Shown here piece by piece: positions 17,356-26,999 of a DNA stretch of 41,334 nt (positions within the stretch are counted from its first letter, which is position 1; every line of letters begins with the position of its first letter). The notes under the pieces were generated by a model. It was not told the origin of the DNA. It made no database searches and was given only the letters and a program-made list of their open reading frames with translations. Location of the stretch: the NCBI GenBank assembly GCA_005793345.1, contig SXSU01000105.1:1-41334 (forward strand), written 5' to 3'. The DNA is from Bdellovibrionales bacterium (lineage in GTDB: Bacteria; Bdellovibrionota; Bdellovibrionia; Bdellovibrionales; Bdellovibrionaceae). The translations under genes and the position numbers were made by a program.

Positions 17356-19648
17356 TTTTTTCTCCGCTGAAGTTTATTTTTTGCGAACATTTATTTTTTA
17401 AAATATTAATTATTTTACCAGTAGACTCTTCATAAAGTTTTTGAAGACCATTTTGAGTTTTTGCGTTTTGATTTAATTCATCGTAACTTGCACTACTAGC
17501 CAAGATTTCTACTTTTTTTATTTCTGTTTCAACTGCCATACTAGTTAACTCACTATCAATTGAACTAATGTCGCAGGTAAAAGTTTGTTTTCTGTTTTTA
17601 AAATTTTCTAATATATATTTAGTTAAATTGATTTTATCTGGATCTATAAAGAGTATAAAATTTTCACTTTGATATTCATTTGAAACTTGTAAAAAGTTTG
17701 AAACAATTTTTTCACTATATGTTTTATTAATAATCCACTGACCCCAATAATCAGATAAACTTATTTTACTATCAAGAAATGAAGGTTGATAGTTTTGGCT
17801 AAATTTATAGAAATAAGAAACCACATCGTTATAAAACTCCATTGGAGTATTATATGTTTTTTCAATATTGTAACTTTGGGAATTATTTTTAGTAATTCTA
17901 CCGCCGAATGTATGATTGATTGAATTACGTGGATCTATAAAAACTACATTTCCATATATATCACAAGTTAGTTTTTTATCGTTTAATTCATTATCAGATG
18001 GATATTTAAAAAAATATGGATTTTTTTCAGTTAATTTATTTTTTAAAAATTGATTTTCAAATAGTTTTTCATCTTCAGAATATGATAATCCATATAATAA
18101 GTTAGATACACAAATTGGCATATTTAATTTTGATCTATTTTCTTTATATTTTATATAATTCAAAAAATCCTTAAAAAAAGGAAGCTTGTTTAAATTGAAT
18201 AATGAATTTTTGACTAATTGTGCTTCATTTTTTAAATAAGTTAACTTAGTTTTCATTTTATTTTCTTCATAGTATTTATTAACTTCAACCCCTTTATCCC
18301 TTATTTGATCCAAAAATTCTTTAATTGTTTTTACTGAACAACTTTTCATTAGTTCGTCAGAATAGTCAAAATTAGTTATAACTGGTTCTTTAAAGATATA
18401 ACTAAGCTGCTCAGTGTCTGCCTGTTCAATATTTGATGAAGTTTCTGTTTGATTATTATTATTCTTATTACTCGTAATTAGTTCAGATGCACAGTTGTTA
18501 TGATTTAAACTTAAAACTACATCCTTTGCTTGGTATATATCGTCATTTTCTTTTATATTACTTTTTGCTTTCAAATCTAATTCATGAGTTAAATATTGTG
18601 CATCATTACATTCATTATTATTTTTTTGATCTACAGGAGAAGCTAATTTAATTTTGGGTTGAATAGATTCAGCTAAATTTTTATTAAGATTTTCTTTTTT
18701 ACTTTTTTTCTTCATGAAGATTTTAATGAAATTAAGAAAATTAGTTTGGAGTAGTGGATCTTCTAAATAAAAACCAAGACCTGATATAAAGTTTTTAAAA
18801 TCAACACTTTCTTGTTTTTTTTGAGAATCTTTTGGATGAATTTCTTTTTTATAATAATTTTTTTGAACAAAATTTAAAAACTGATTATAAAAGGAAACTT
18901 TTTGATTAGAATTAAAAACATCCAATTTTAATATACGTTCAAATTCAGATTCATTTAAAGTAGTATTAGTGCCTAGAGCTGCATAATATTTATTAAACTG
19001 AATTGTCGCATATTTTAAAGTTGTATGATATAGAATTGGGTTAGTTATTTTAGCAACGTTATAATTATCAAAATAATTTTCTTCTTCAGTACCTTTTAAA
19101 GTTAATTTTTCTAAATTCGAAATATGGCTGCCAAATTGAAGTAAATGAAACATTGATTCGTATCTCTCATCATTTAATCCAAATATTTCCTCACTTCCTT
19201 CACAATCTAAATTTGAGTTGATATCTTTTAAATAAGTATTATTTGAAATTACATCACCAATATTGTAGTTATCAAATTCTTTAATGACCATACAACTACC
19301 ATACTGAGGTGAATTGTTATTTAAATTTAATAGATCAATAAATCTATATTTATTTGAGAACATTTTGATATTTCTAAAAGCAATATACCACTTTTCAAAT
19401 AATGAAATTCTTTTGTCACTATTTGACTGAATAATATAAAGGTTTGGTGGTAAATTTTCTGAATTTAGTTTGATATTTTTTGTTGCATTAGTATTGGATG
19501 ATGCGCTTAAACCAATTAAGACTAGAGAATTGAAAAATAAAACTTGAAGAATAATAGATTTCAATTTTAAGTTTTGAGAAAACTTGAAATTTCTTTTTTC
19601 TAAAATATTAAATATATCAGAAATTTTAAATAATTTAATTTTTTTCAT
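17339..19648 (-). CDS. Large exported protein, unknown function
   Basis: 769 aa, first gene of the three-gene minus-strand operon. A long N-terminal lead of ~30 charged residues precedes a hydrophobic segment (IILQVLFFNSLVLIGLSASS, about 32-51) that acts as signal peptide or anchor. The rest is hydrophilic, Asn/Lys-rich and helical, with cysteines in CMVIKEFDN, LDCEGSEE, CNDAQY, NNCASEL, SCSVKT, LTCDIY and FTCDISS that could form disulfides. No known domain is seen. The start has AGGAG upstream. Overlap with the 1291-aa gene suggests the two products are made together and may form a complex. Confidence 0.78.
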   Translation of the reverse strand: MKKIKLFKISDIFNILEKRNFKFSQNLKLKSIILQVLFFNSLVLIGLSASSNTNATKNIKLNSENLPPNLYIIQSNSDKRISLFEKWYIAFRNIKMFSNKYRFIDLLNLNNNSPQYGSCMVIKEFDNYNIGDVISNNTYLKDINSNLDCEGSEEIFGLNDERYESMFHLLQFGSHISNLEKLTLKGTEEENYFDNYNVAKITNPILYHTTLKYATIQFNKYYAALGTNTTLNESEFERILKLDVFNSNQKVSFYNQFLNFVQKNYYKKEIHPKDSQKKQESVDFKNFISGLGFYLEDPLLQTNFLNFIKIFMKKKSKKENLNKNLAESIQPKIKLASPVDQKNNNECNDAQYLTHELDLKAKSNIKENDDIYQAKDVVLSLNHNNCASELITSNKNNNNQTETSSNIEQADTEQLSYIFKEPVITNFDYSDELMKSCSVKTIKEFLDQIRDKGVEVNKYYEENKMKTKLTYLKNEAQLVKNSLFNLNKLPFFKDFLNYIKYKENRSKLNMPICVSNLLYGLSYSEDEKLFENQFLKNKLTEKNPYFFKYPSDNELNDKKLTCDIYGNVVFIDPRNSINHTFGGRITKNNSQSYNIEKTYNTPMEFYNDVVSYFYKFSQNYQPSFLDSKISLSDYWGQWIINKTYSEKIVSNFLQVSNEYQSENFILFIDPDKINLTKYILENFKNRKQTFTCDISSIDSELTSMAVETEIKKVEILASSASYDELNQNAKTQNGLQKLYEESTGKIINILKNKCSQKINFSGEKNEKTK

Positions 19649-19937
19649 ATGTTATTCTCCTAGAATCTGATTCTGCAATTGAAGTGCCACTTTAAGTATG
19701 CTTTTAAGAGTAATTAACTATCTAAGTTTATTTGTTTTTCTGTCTTATGTTGTTATTCAGTTGAGCTTAAACTGTTTTTAATTTATTACAGTGTAAAAAC
19801 TTTGTACGATTAAAAATTAATATTTAGCTCTTAGGTTTATATGTACCAATAAATTAAGCTAATTAATTTAACTTTTGAAGATCAAAAAAATTTCGAAAAT
19901 AAAAATAGACTTTTATTATGAAAATACTTAAATTAAA

Positions 19938-20582
19938 ATGATGGCCATTTATTGTATCCGTACTTTCGAGTGCTTAAGTGCAATTGAGATTTATGATTCT
20001 CAAATTATTTTGTTTGTACAAAATAATTTTCGGAATGATTTTGGTAATTGGTTTTTTCCGTTTTACACCGATCTTCACAAACAATTCTGGTTTACTCTTT
20101 CATTTACATTGCCAGTTCTTATTGTTTGGATATTAAAATTAGGTAAAGCTAAAATTACCTATTTTTATTTTTTAGTTTTTAATTTAATTATCGTTGATGT
20201 TTTTTGTGGACAAATTATAAAAAAAGCGTTTGCTCGCCAGAGGCCTTTTGTAACTTTTAATCAAATTGAACCAATTTCACCAGCCTCAGGGTTTAGTTTT
20301 GTTTCCAATCATGCTGCCAATAGCATTGCTATTGCAACTATTTTAACTTCACTTTATCCTAACAATAAAAAAGTATTTTATATTGTTTGGAGTTTTGCTC
20401 TTCTGACTTGTTTTTCACGCCTCTATAATGGGGTACATTTTTTAAGTGATATCATAGCTGGTGGATTGATTGGTTTTATAATTTCAAAAATTTCATTATA
20501 TTTTTATAATAAACAAACAGTAGTAAAATATAACTTTAATTCCAAACATCTAAAGATCCCAAACAAAGAGTCAAAAGGTTAA
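19938..20582 (+). CDS. PAP2-family membrane lipid phosphatase
   Basis: 214 aa with several membrane helices. The three PAP2 catalytic motifs are present: KKAFARQRP (95-103), SNH in GFSFVSNHAANS (S123, H125) and SRLYNGVHFLSD (R161, H167, D171). Such enzymes remove phosphate from undecaprenyl pyrophosphate, lipid A or phosphatidic acid at the periplasmic face. The next two genes follow by 4 and 3 bp and the third is a peptidoglycan glycosyltransferase, so recycling of undecaprenyl pyrophosphate or lipid modification for the envelope is the likely job. The ATG has no clear Shine-Dalgarno sequence; it may be translated from a short leader. Confidence 0.88.
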   Translation: MMAIYCIRTFECLSAIEIYDSQIILFVQNNFRNDFGNWFFPFYTDLHKQFWFTLSFTLPVLIVWILKLGKAKITYFYFLVFNLIIVDVFCGQIIKKAFARQRPFVTFNQIEPISPASGFSFVSNHAANSIAIATILTSLYPNNKKVFYIVWSFALLTCFSRLYNGVHFLSDIIAGGLIGFIISKISLYFYNKQTVVKYNFNSKHLKIPNKESKG

Positions 20583-20586
20583 TTAT

Positions 20587-21576
20587 ATGAAAGTATTAGT
20601 CACTGGTGCAAATGGTTTTTTGGGCTCATGGTTAACTCGAAAATTGCTTGAAGATGGGTATGAAGTTGTAGTTTTGCTCCGCAAAAGTAGTGATCTTAGT
20701 TTAATCAAAGATTTAAAAGTTGAAAAGTGTATTGGCGATATTACTGATTTAACTTCAATAAAAAATGCACTTTCAAATTCAAATATTGAAATTGTTTTTC
20801 ACCTTGCTGGATATGTAGGGTACTCACATCAAGAATTACAATTGATGGAAAAAGTAAATGTCCAAGGCACCATTAACGTGGTGAATGCTATTTTAGAAAT
20901 AAATCCTGCTATTAAATTATTACATTTAAGTTCTGTGGTTACAATTGGCGCTAGTTTTACTGAACAAACTATTTTAAATGAAACATCGATATACAATATG
21001 CATAAATATAATTTTGGATATTTTGAAACAAAAAAGTCTGCTGAAGATTATATTCTTAAAGCTGTAAAAGAAAGAGCTTTACAGGCAATAATTGTAAATC
21101 CCTCGACCATTTATGGTGCTGGTGATGCTCAAAAGGGGAGTCGCTCTACACAACTCAAAGTCACAAAAGGTAAAATGCTATTCTATCCAAATGGTGGTGT
21201 CTCTGTTGTTGCTGTTGAGGATGTTGTTAACGCAATAGTTACAGCAACTCGTAAGGGTCGAATTGGAGAGCGATATATATTATCTGGAGAAAATTTATAT
21301 TTGCGTGAAGTCTTTCAGATGATAGCAGATGTTGCAAAATCATTACCTCCTAAGTATCTTATGCCATCTTTTTGTTTAGAGCTAATAGCTTGCTTAGATG
21401 ACTTTTTAAGTTTATTTAATCTTAAAGGCCCGATACCGGCCGAGAGAGCCAGAGTTGCAAAATTATTCCATTGGTTTGATAATTCTAAAGCAAAAAAAGA
21501 ATTGGATTTTAATCCTATGCCAGCAAGAATTGCAATTGAACGAAGTGTACAATGGGCACTGCAAAATAGGAGTTAA
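20587..21576 (+). CDS. NAD-dependent epimerase/dehydratase (extended SDR)
   Basis: 329 aa, cytoplasmic. The Rossmann motif TGANGFLG (residues 6-13) and the catalytic YFETK (Y145, K149) are intact, with a probable catalytic serine in HLSSVVTIG (S115 or S116). VNPSTIYGAGD is also typical of the family. The best resemblance is to dihydroflavonol-reductase-like / hopanoid-associated sugar epimerase (HpnA-type) SDRs; the substrate cannot be told. It sits in a tight operon between a PAP2 phosphatase and a transglycosylase, so a lipid-linked sugar or isoprenoid is a plausible substrate. Confidence 0.88.
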   Translation: MKVLVTGANGFLGSWLTRKLLEDGYEVVVLLRKSSDLSLIKDLKVEKCIGDITDLTSIKNALSNSNIEIVFHLAGYVGYSHQELQLMEKVNVQGTINVVNAILEINPAIKLLHLSSVVTIGASFTEQTILNETSIYNMHKYNFGYFETKKSAEDYILKAVKERALQAIIVNPSTIYGAGDAQKGSRSTQLKVTKGKMLFYPNGGVSVVAVEDVVNAIVTATRKGRIGERYILSGENLYLREVFQMIADVAKSLPPKYLMPSFCLELIACLDDFLSLFNLKGPIPAERARVAKLFHWFDNSKAKKELDFNPMPARIAIERSVQWALQNRS

Positions 21577-21579
21577 AGT

Positions 21580-22407
21580 TTGAGAAAATTCTTTGCAAAA
21601 TTTTTTCTAATTTCATTTTTAATTAGTTTTATATTTTCATTGGTCATATTTTGGGTTTGGCTTACACTGCCTTCTGCAAAAGAAATAAAAGGGTGTATGA
21701 TCACCAGTATGTATCAAGTCAATCTTTGTCCTACAAGTGGACAATATGTTAAACTTAGTCAAATTTCTCCATTTGTAAAAAAAGCAGTTTTAGCGTCTGA
21801 AGATTCACTATTTTATAATCATAAAGGATTTGATTGGGAGTCACTTCAAAAAACAGTTGAGCATGATCTTAAAAAAGGAAAATTTGCTCGAGGTGGTTCT
21901 ACGATTACACAGCAACTTGCTAAAAATCTTTTTTTATCTAAAGATAAAACTTTATGGCGAAAATTTAAAGAAGCATGGATTACGGTCCGAATTGAAGAAA
22001 ATTTAACCAAAAGCGAAATTTTAGAAAAGTATTTAAATGTAGTACAATTCGGGAAAAATATTTTTGGAGTTAAAAAAGCTTCTCAATTTTATTTTAAAAA
22101 ACATCCTTCGCAACTTACCCTTAATGAATCTGCCTTTTTGGCTTTTCTTCTCCCTTCCCCAGAAAAATATTCTATCTCATTTTTTAGAAAAGAGCTTACT
22201 CGATTTGCCCGAAAACGAATGAAAACTATTATTACAGGACTCTATAAAGCTCATTCTATAAACGAAGGAGTTTACACAGAAGCTATTTCAAGTCTTGATT
22301 ATTTTCCTAACCAACCTAGTGTCAAAGTTGAAGAACCCCAAGAAGCACGCGAAGCTCCTGAAATCACAGAACAGCAGTTAGAGGATTTACCTCGTGAAGA
22401 TGAATAA
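21580..22407 (+). CDS. mtgA: Monofunctional peptidoglycan glycosyltransferase (GT51)
   Basis: Polymerises lipid II into glycan strands at the inner membrane. 275 aa starting at a TTG placed 7 nt after AGGAG (21568-21572). One N-terminal membrane helix (about 8-30). GT51 motifs: ASEDSLFYNHKGFDW (catalytic E74), RGGSTITQQLAKN (104-116), KSEILEKYLNVVQFG and the LLPSP region. There is no transpeptidase domain. The acidic tail (EEPQEAREAPEITEQQLEDL) is an extension beyond the usual end. It is the last gene of the PAP2-SDR-GT51 operon, 3 bp after the SDR stop; the TTG start may keep its expression low. Confidence 0.92.
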   Translation: MRKFFAKFFLISFLISFIFSLVIFWVWLTLPSAKEIKGCMITSMYQVNLCPTSGQYVKLSQISPFVKKAVLASEDSLFYNHKGFDWESLQKTVEHDLKKGKFARGGSTITQQLAKNLFLSKDKTLWRKFKEAWITVRIEENLTKSEILEKYLNVVQFGKNIFGVKKASQFYFKKHPSQLTLNESAFLAFLLPSPEKYSISFFRKELTRFARKRMKTIITGLYKAHSINEGVYTEAISSLDYFPNQPSVKVEEPQEAREAPEITEQQLEDLPREDE

Positions 22408-22510
22408 TAAAATTTTCAAAAAGAGGCTTAGTATCTAACTATATATTCATTTACTTATCTAAATTTCATTTTAGATCATATATCTTGACCTATCTAAGAG
22501 TTGTGATATC

Positions 22511-22535
22511 ACCCCTCTGGATGTGTGCGAGGGGT
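22511..22535. other. GC-rich stem-loop in the intergenic gap
   Basis: ACCCCTC (22511-22517) pairs with GAGGGGT (22529-22535) around an 11-nt loop. This is strikingly GC-rich for this AT-rich DNA. No T-tract follows, so it is not a standard terminator. It lies between the GT51 gene and the CapK-like gene. Confidence 0.45.
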
Positions 22536-22629
22536 CGGCATCATAATGAAATCAAAATTTTAGTTTGATTCACTAATGGTGATTTAGGGATTAATTCTCA
22601 ATTGACTACAATACTCTGAGGAGTTCTCG

Positions 22630-23970
22630 ATGTTATCATTAAAGTATATTTCAAGTATTATTAAGTATTCAAAAGTATCACGTTTAAATCGTGAAGAAAT
22701 GCTTTATATTCAAAAACAAAAATGGCTTAAACTTTTAAAATTTGTTAATAAAAAATCTCCTTATTATTCAAATATAATAAAACATATTAATAAACCTCTC
22801 GAACTTATTGTCCCTCAAGATTTTCCGGTTCTTACTAAAAAGATTATCCAAGAGCACTTTAATGAAATTGTAACTGATTCAAAGATTAATCAATCTGAGG
22901 TGCATAATCATGTTGAATCCCATGATCCTACCCAGCTTTATCTTGGTAAGTACCATATTTTGAAAACATCTGGTAGTTCAGGTAAACCAGGATATTTTTT
23001 ATCAAGCTCAACTGAAGTTATAGAAGGTGTTGCTCCAACAGTTGCACGAGGTCACAAAGGAATTCGCAGACGAAAAAAAAGAATATCAATGATTGGATTT
23101 CCAAGAAGCTATGCTGGGTCTTCACAAACCATGAGTTTCTGCGATAAAATATGGATTGCTAAAAAATTTGTTGAATATCACCCTGTCTCGATTGAACAAC
23201 CATTTGAAAATGTAATATCGCAACTCAATGAAATTCAACCCCACGTTTTAAGTGGGTATGCAAAATTACTTTTATTACTTGCAGATGCCCAGGCTTCTGG
23301 AAAATTAAAAATTCATCCAGATTCAATTGAATCTGGTGGTGAACTTTTATTAAATACTGATCGTAACTATTTAAAAGAAGTTTTTAAATGTCCTGTTAAT
23401 AACCACTATGGAAGTACTGAAGGATTTTCAATGGGGATTTGCCGAGATAATGAAAGTGGTATTGAATTATTTGAGGATCATTTAATATTCGAAATTTTAC
23501 CTACTGAAACTCGAATTACAAATTTAAACAATTTTGTAATGCCACTTATAAATTATCAAATGCGCGATATTTTAGTACCAAAAGGTATTTCTAAAACTTC
23601 TCCTTTTCAAATTGTTGAAAACGCAATTGGAAGAACCGATGAAATTCCTTATCTTACAACATTAGAAAAAGACAAAATAACTATTCACCCTCTTGCGTTT
23701 GATCCACTAATGCCACATGGAGTAAAAACTTTTTCAATGGTGTGTGACAAACCTAACTCAGTAACCTACAAAATTTTTATTGATCACAACCACAAGCACT
23801 TAAGTTCAAATATTCAAGCTGAAACCTTAAAAGTATTAAAAGATTTTTTTAATAAAAAAGGCTTATCAACTATCGAAGTCATAGTAGAATTAACAGATGA
23901 TTATGATGTTAATCTACAAACTGGTAAATCTCAAATTTGGCGACAATCTGTAATAGAAAATACATTATAA
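22630..23970 (+). CDS. CapK/PaaK-like adenylate-forming enzyme
   Basis: 446 aa, soluble. The AMP-binding P-loop TSGSSGKPG lies at 113-121, and NNHYGSTEGFSMG near residue 257 matches the second adenylation signature. The overall order resembles phenylacetate-CoA ligase and the CapK protein of capsule loci: an N-terminal SPYYSNIIKHI-type segment, then the P-loop, then a C-terminal INYQMRDI and IGRTDEIP stretch. It would activate a carboxylic acid as an acyl-AMP. The ATG follows GAGGAG. The 24002 gene follows by 31 bp and may be cotranscribed. Confidence 0.8.
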   Translation: MLSLKYISSIIKYSKVSRLNREEMLYIQKQKWLKLLKFVNKKSPYYSNIIKHINKPLELIVPQDFPVLTKKIIQEHFNEIVTDSKINQSEVHNHVESHDPTQLYLGKYHILKTSGSSGKPGYFLSSSTEVIEGVAPTVARGHKGIRRRKKRISMIGFPRSYAGSSQTMSFCDKIWIAKKFVEYHPVSIEQPFENVISQLNEIQPHVLSGYAKLLLLLADAQASGKLKIHPDSIESGGELLLNTDRNYLKEVFKCPVNNHYGSTEGFSMGICRDNESGIELFEDHLIFEILPTETRITNLNNFVMPLINYQMRDILVPKGISKTSPFQIVENAIGRTDEIPYLTTLEKDKITIHPLAFDPLMPHGVKTFSMVCDKPNSVTYKIFIDHNHKHLSSNIQAETLKVLKDFFNKKGLSTIEVIVELTDDYDVNLQTGKSQIWRQSVIENTL

Positions 23971-24001
23971 ATTTTTGTTTGTTATAAATAGGAGTGAAGA
24001 A

Positions 24002-25270
24002 ATGAGTGTTTTTGAATCTTTTAAAAGAAGATTAATTCGTATTACATTAATAGTTCCAATGTTATTGCCATATAATTTTTCAATCGCTGAACCTATAAAA
24101 AAACCCTTTAAAAGAGTTTTAGTTATGAGTGGCGGAGGTTTAAATCCAGGTTCATTTTTAGGTATGATACATGGAGGTTTAGAGATGGGCTGGAAGCCTG
24201 ATCTAATTATAACTTCATGTGGCTCAAGTTTAGGTTCAGTGCTTTATAATTCCGACAATTCTATAAGTGATTCTTTTAAGGTTTTGCAAAGTCATGAAGT
24301 TTATAGTGGCTTTAGTTCTGTTCAAGTAAATAATGCTTGGGTCTGGGATTTATTAACTGTATTTGATCGAGCTGCAAATAGAAGAGAAATACCAAATGTA
24401 TTTTCAGATTTAATTTTAACTGTACCGCAATACTTTCCAATTAAATTAAAAAATGATAAATTTCTTGCTGATGAAAATAGTACTAAAATCTTATTTGTAG
24501 GTTCAAAGTCGTTATTTAATAAAAATGATATTGGTAAAACAAGAAGCGTAATAGAACCCTTATTTAAAGTTGTTTACTTTACAGATTCATCAACTGCAAA
24601 ACTTTTAGATGGATATAAAATTCAACCTCATCATGCCTTCCCCTATTCCAATGTTGTAGCGGATGTTGATGTTAAATCTGACTTTTCAACTTTAGATGCA
24701 TATAGGGCTTCGATTGCTGATCCATTTTTATTGGAGCCTTTTGAAAAGGATGGAGAGTTTTATTTTACCGGAGCTGTTGACTTATACCCGATTAAATTGG
24801 CTCAAGATTTAGGTGAAGAAGTCATTGCAACATATCCTCAACAACTTTATACAAAATATGAAGTTGCAGCTATTGAAGGTGGATTTGCATTTTCACAAAA
24901 TGTTAGAGCTTTAGAGGCCATACAAAACGAAAATATTTCTTGGATAGATGTATATGGTTTGGATGCTTTGAGTTTTAACCCCCAAGTGTCTGGTTTACAG
25001 ATGGTTACTGCTGTTCCAATTAAAGAAAGTGACTTTAGATGGAAGGCATTTTTACAATGGGATTTCGGGCGCAACAGAATAAAAGAAGCTTTAAATGCTC
25101 CCAAGTATTCAAGTGCACATTTACGACGACCAATAAGTAAGAAGTTATATAAGGATTTTAGCTGTAAAAACGCCTTTACTTGGAAAACTCCTGAAAATGA
25201 ATTTTGTGAAAGTGATACCAGTCCAGGTTGCAATAGAAATAGTGCAGTTTATTGTATACCCTTAAGATAG
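24002..25270 (+). CDS. Exported patatin-like protein with altered catalytic dyad
   Basis: 422 aa from an ATG preceded by AGGAG; the longer TTG start at 23975 is rejected. A signal peptide (ITLIVPMLLPYNFSIAEP) spans about residues 12-30. VLVMSGGGLNPGSFLG is the patatin oxyanion glycine motif, and SCGSSLGSVLYN carries GxSxG with the nucleophile serine. Where patatins have DG[G/A] the protein reads YFTGAVDLYP, so the catalytic Asp appears replaced by Thr unless the nearby Asp takes over. It could be a lipase-fold protein with lost or changed activity. Its end overlaps the convergent subtilase gene by 22 bp. Confidence 0.75.
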   Translation: MSVFESFKRRLIRITLIVPMLLPYNFSIAEPIKKPFKRVLVMSGGGLNPGSFLGMIHGGLEMGWKPDLIITSCGSSLGSVLYNSDNSISDSFKVLQSHEVYSGFSSVQVNNAWVWDLLTVFDRAANRREIPNVFSDLILTVPQYFPIKLKNDKFLADENSTKILFVGSKSLFNKNDIGKTRSVIEPLFKVVYFTDSSTAKLLDGYKIQPHHAFPYSNVVADVDVKSDFSTLDAYRASIADPFLLEPFEKDGEFYFTGAVDLYPIKLAQDLGEEVIATYPQQLYTKYEVAAIEGGFAFSQNVRALEAIQNENISWIDVYGLDALSFNPQVSGLQMVTAVPIKESDFRWKAFLQWDFGRNRIKEALNAPKYSSAHLRRPISKKLYKDFSCKNAFTWKTPENEFCESDTSPGCNRNSAVYCIPLR

Positions 25271-26742
25271 AATTCAAAATAATCACTTTTTGGTTCTCTA
25301 GAATGAGTACTCCAAGTAACAAATCCATCATCTTCAGAGTTGTACCAAGTTGGTTTAGGGGCTCTGATTTTATAAATTGATAATGGTCCCTTTTGTTCAA
25401 AGGTTGAATCTTTCATAAACTCAGTTAAAATCTCTGAACCTGATTTATTAATACCATCTGGTAGGCTTAAAATTTTTAGAGCAATAAGTCTTGCAACTAT
25501 TGGAGCGGCCATGCTTGTACCAGACATAGACTCAAGATTTGGTTTTGATAAATCGGTTTTTAAAAATGAATCACAATCATTTAAAATTTCATTAGCAAGA
25601 GAATGGGCATCAGATTTTGCTTTCTGATTTTCTATTAACGATTTTTGAATTAAGTTAGGATCAACAAAAAGAGAAGTTCCAGTTAGATAATTTTGAATTT
25701 TTCCTATTTTGTCTGAAGGGCAAAAATATGTAGGAATAGTTGATAATATATTTTCTCCGGGAGCGTAGATAATTGGAGTTTTAATAAGAGGAATATTTGT
25801 AAAGTCAGATAACTCCCCATCAGCATCCAATGAAGACACACAGATAACATTAAATGACTCAACTCCACACGGAAAATGAATTCGATTTTTTAAATCAAAA
25901 TGTGAATTATCATTACCACTTGCTGTGACAAAAACCATATCTGGATATGCTTTAACTATTTTTTCAAAACGATTAAAAAGTAGCAATAAGTTATCCGAAT
26001 CATGATCTGACCTTAAAAAAGGTAAAGAAAGTGACAAATTAATTACCTTTACGCCCTTAGCGTTAGCATCTGCTATTGATTGAAAGACCATATTAACAAA
26101 CTCTTCATTAAAGTTCTTAAATCGGAGACCTGTATTCTCATTGGTCACAGCATTTTCTGTCTGAGGCATTATTCGATAGGGAACAATGCCAATCCTACTA
26201 TCATCATAAGATGCTAGACCAGCGACATGAGTACCATGTTCAATTCCTTCATCTGCTTCTTGAGTGTAGTTTCTAAAATCTTGAATAAAGGAACTTAACC
26301 CTGGTGCCAATGATAATAAATAATGAAGTTGAATCTTTCGAGCTTCATGAAGATCAAGTTGATCTCTTCGTGTATCGTACAAAAACTTAGTTTCTGCTAG
26401 ATAGGGAAGTGGCCAATTATCATTTTTAATTAAATCTAAACCTGCTCCAATAATATTATTTTTTTTATCTAAAGAATAATGAATTTTATTTTGTAAAAAG
26501 GGATGATTGTAGTCAACCCCAGAATCTATTATACCTATTAAAATTTTATGCATTGAGTTTGATGCAACTACATTTTGGACTATAGGTTTAGCAGAAAAAA
26601 ATGATTTCCAGTCTTTAGGAATTACTGTTTGATTATGGGTCGAACTGCTGGCAAATGAATTTGAATTAAACATTACAAATAATAGCAAAATTAAATATAC
26701 CATCAAGATTTTGTTAAACTCATAACTTAGTTTTTTTTGCAT
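25249..26742 (-). CDS. Exported subtilisin-like serine protease (S8)
   Basis: 497 aa with signal peptide (VYLILLLFVMFNSNSFASSS, about 15-34). The catalytic triad is complete: D73 in IGIIDSGVD, H169 in EHGTHVAGLAS and S410 in MSGTSMAAP; oxyanion Asn is N277 in ASGND. It has no obvious I9 propeptide, and long inserts separate Asp from His (about 95 residues) and precede the Ser. Likely secreted or periplasmic. The ATG follows AAGGAG. It is convergent with the patatin-like gene, overlapping 22 bp at the 3' ends, and divergent from the 27000 gene. Confidence 0.93.
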   Translation of the reverse strand: MQKKLSYEFNKILMVYLILLLFVMFNSNSFASSSTHNQTVIPKDWKSFFSAKPIVQNVVASNSMHKILIGIIDSGVDYNHPFLQNKIHYSLDKKNNIIGAGLDLIKNDNWPLPYLAETKFLYDTRRDQLDLHEARKIQLHYLLSLAPGLSSFIQDFRNYTQEADEGIEHGTHVAGLASYDDSRIGIVPYRIMPQTENAVTNENTGLRFKNFNEEFVNMVFQSIADANAKGVKVINLSLSLPFLRSDHDSDNLLLLFNRFEKIVKAYPDMVFVTASGNDNSHFDLKNRIHFPCGVESFNVICVSSLDADGELSDFTNIPLIKTPIIYAPGENILSTIPTYFCPSDKIGKIQNYLTGTSLFVDPNLIQKSLIENQKAKSDAHSLANEILNDCDSFLKTDLSKPNLESMSGTSMAAPIVARLIALKILSLPDGINKSGSEILTEFMKDSTFEQKGPLSIYKIRAPKPTWYNSEDDGFVTWSTHSREPKSDYFEFYLKGIQ

Positions 26743-26999
26743 GAAAACTCCTTAACAAATCAGTTCACTTCAGATTTTAACTCAACCTGTTGATTTTTTC
26801 CATAAAGCGATTTTTTTAAATTAATTTTGATTAAAATGATTTCTTACTTCTTATTTTCATAGTGCAAAAAATGTGAGTTCCAAGTAAGATCTGCATGCTG
26901 TCAAAAAATAATACAGTGAGTGTAGAATTTATAGAGAGTATAAGTTATAGGGTGGATAAGTTAAAACTAAAGTTTGTGTTTTCATAAGAAGGATTAAAT

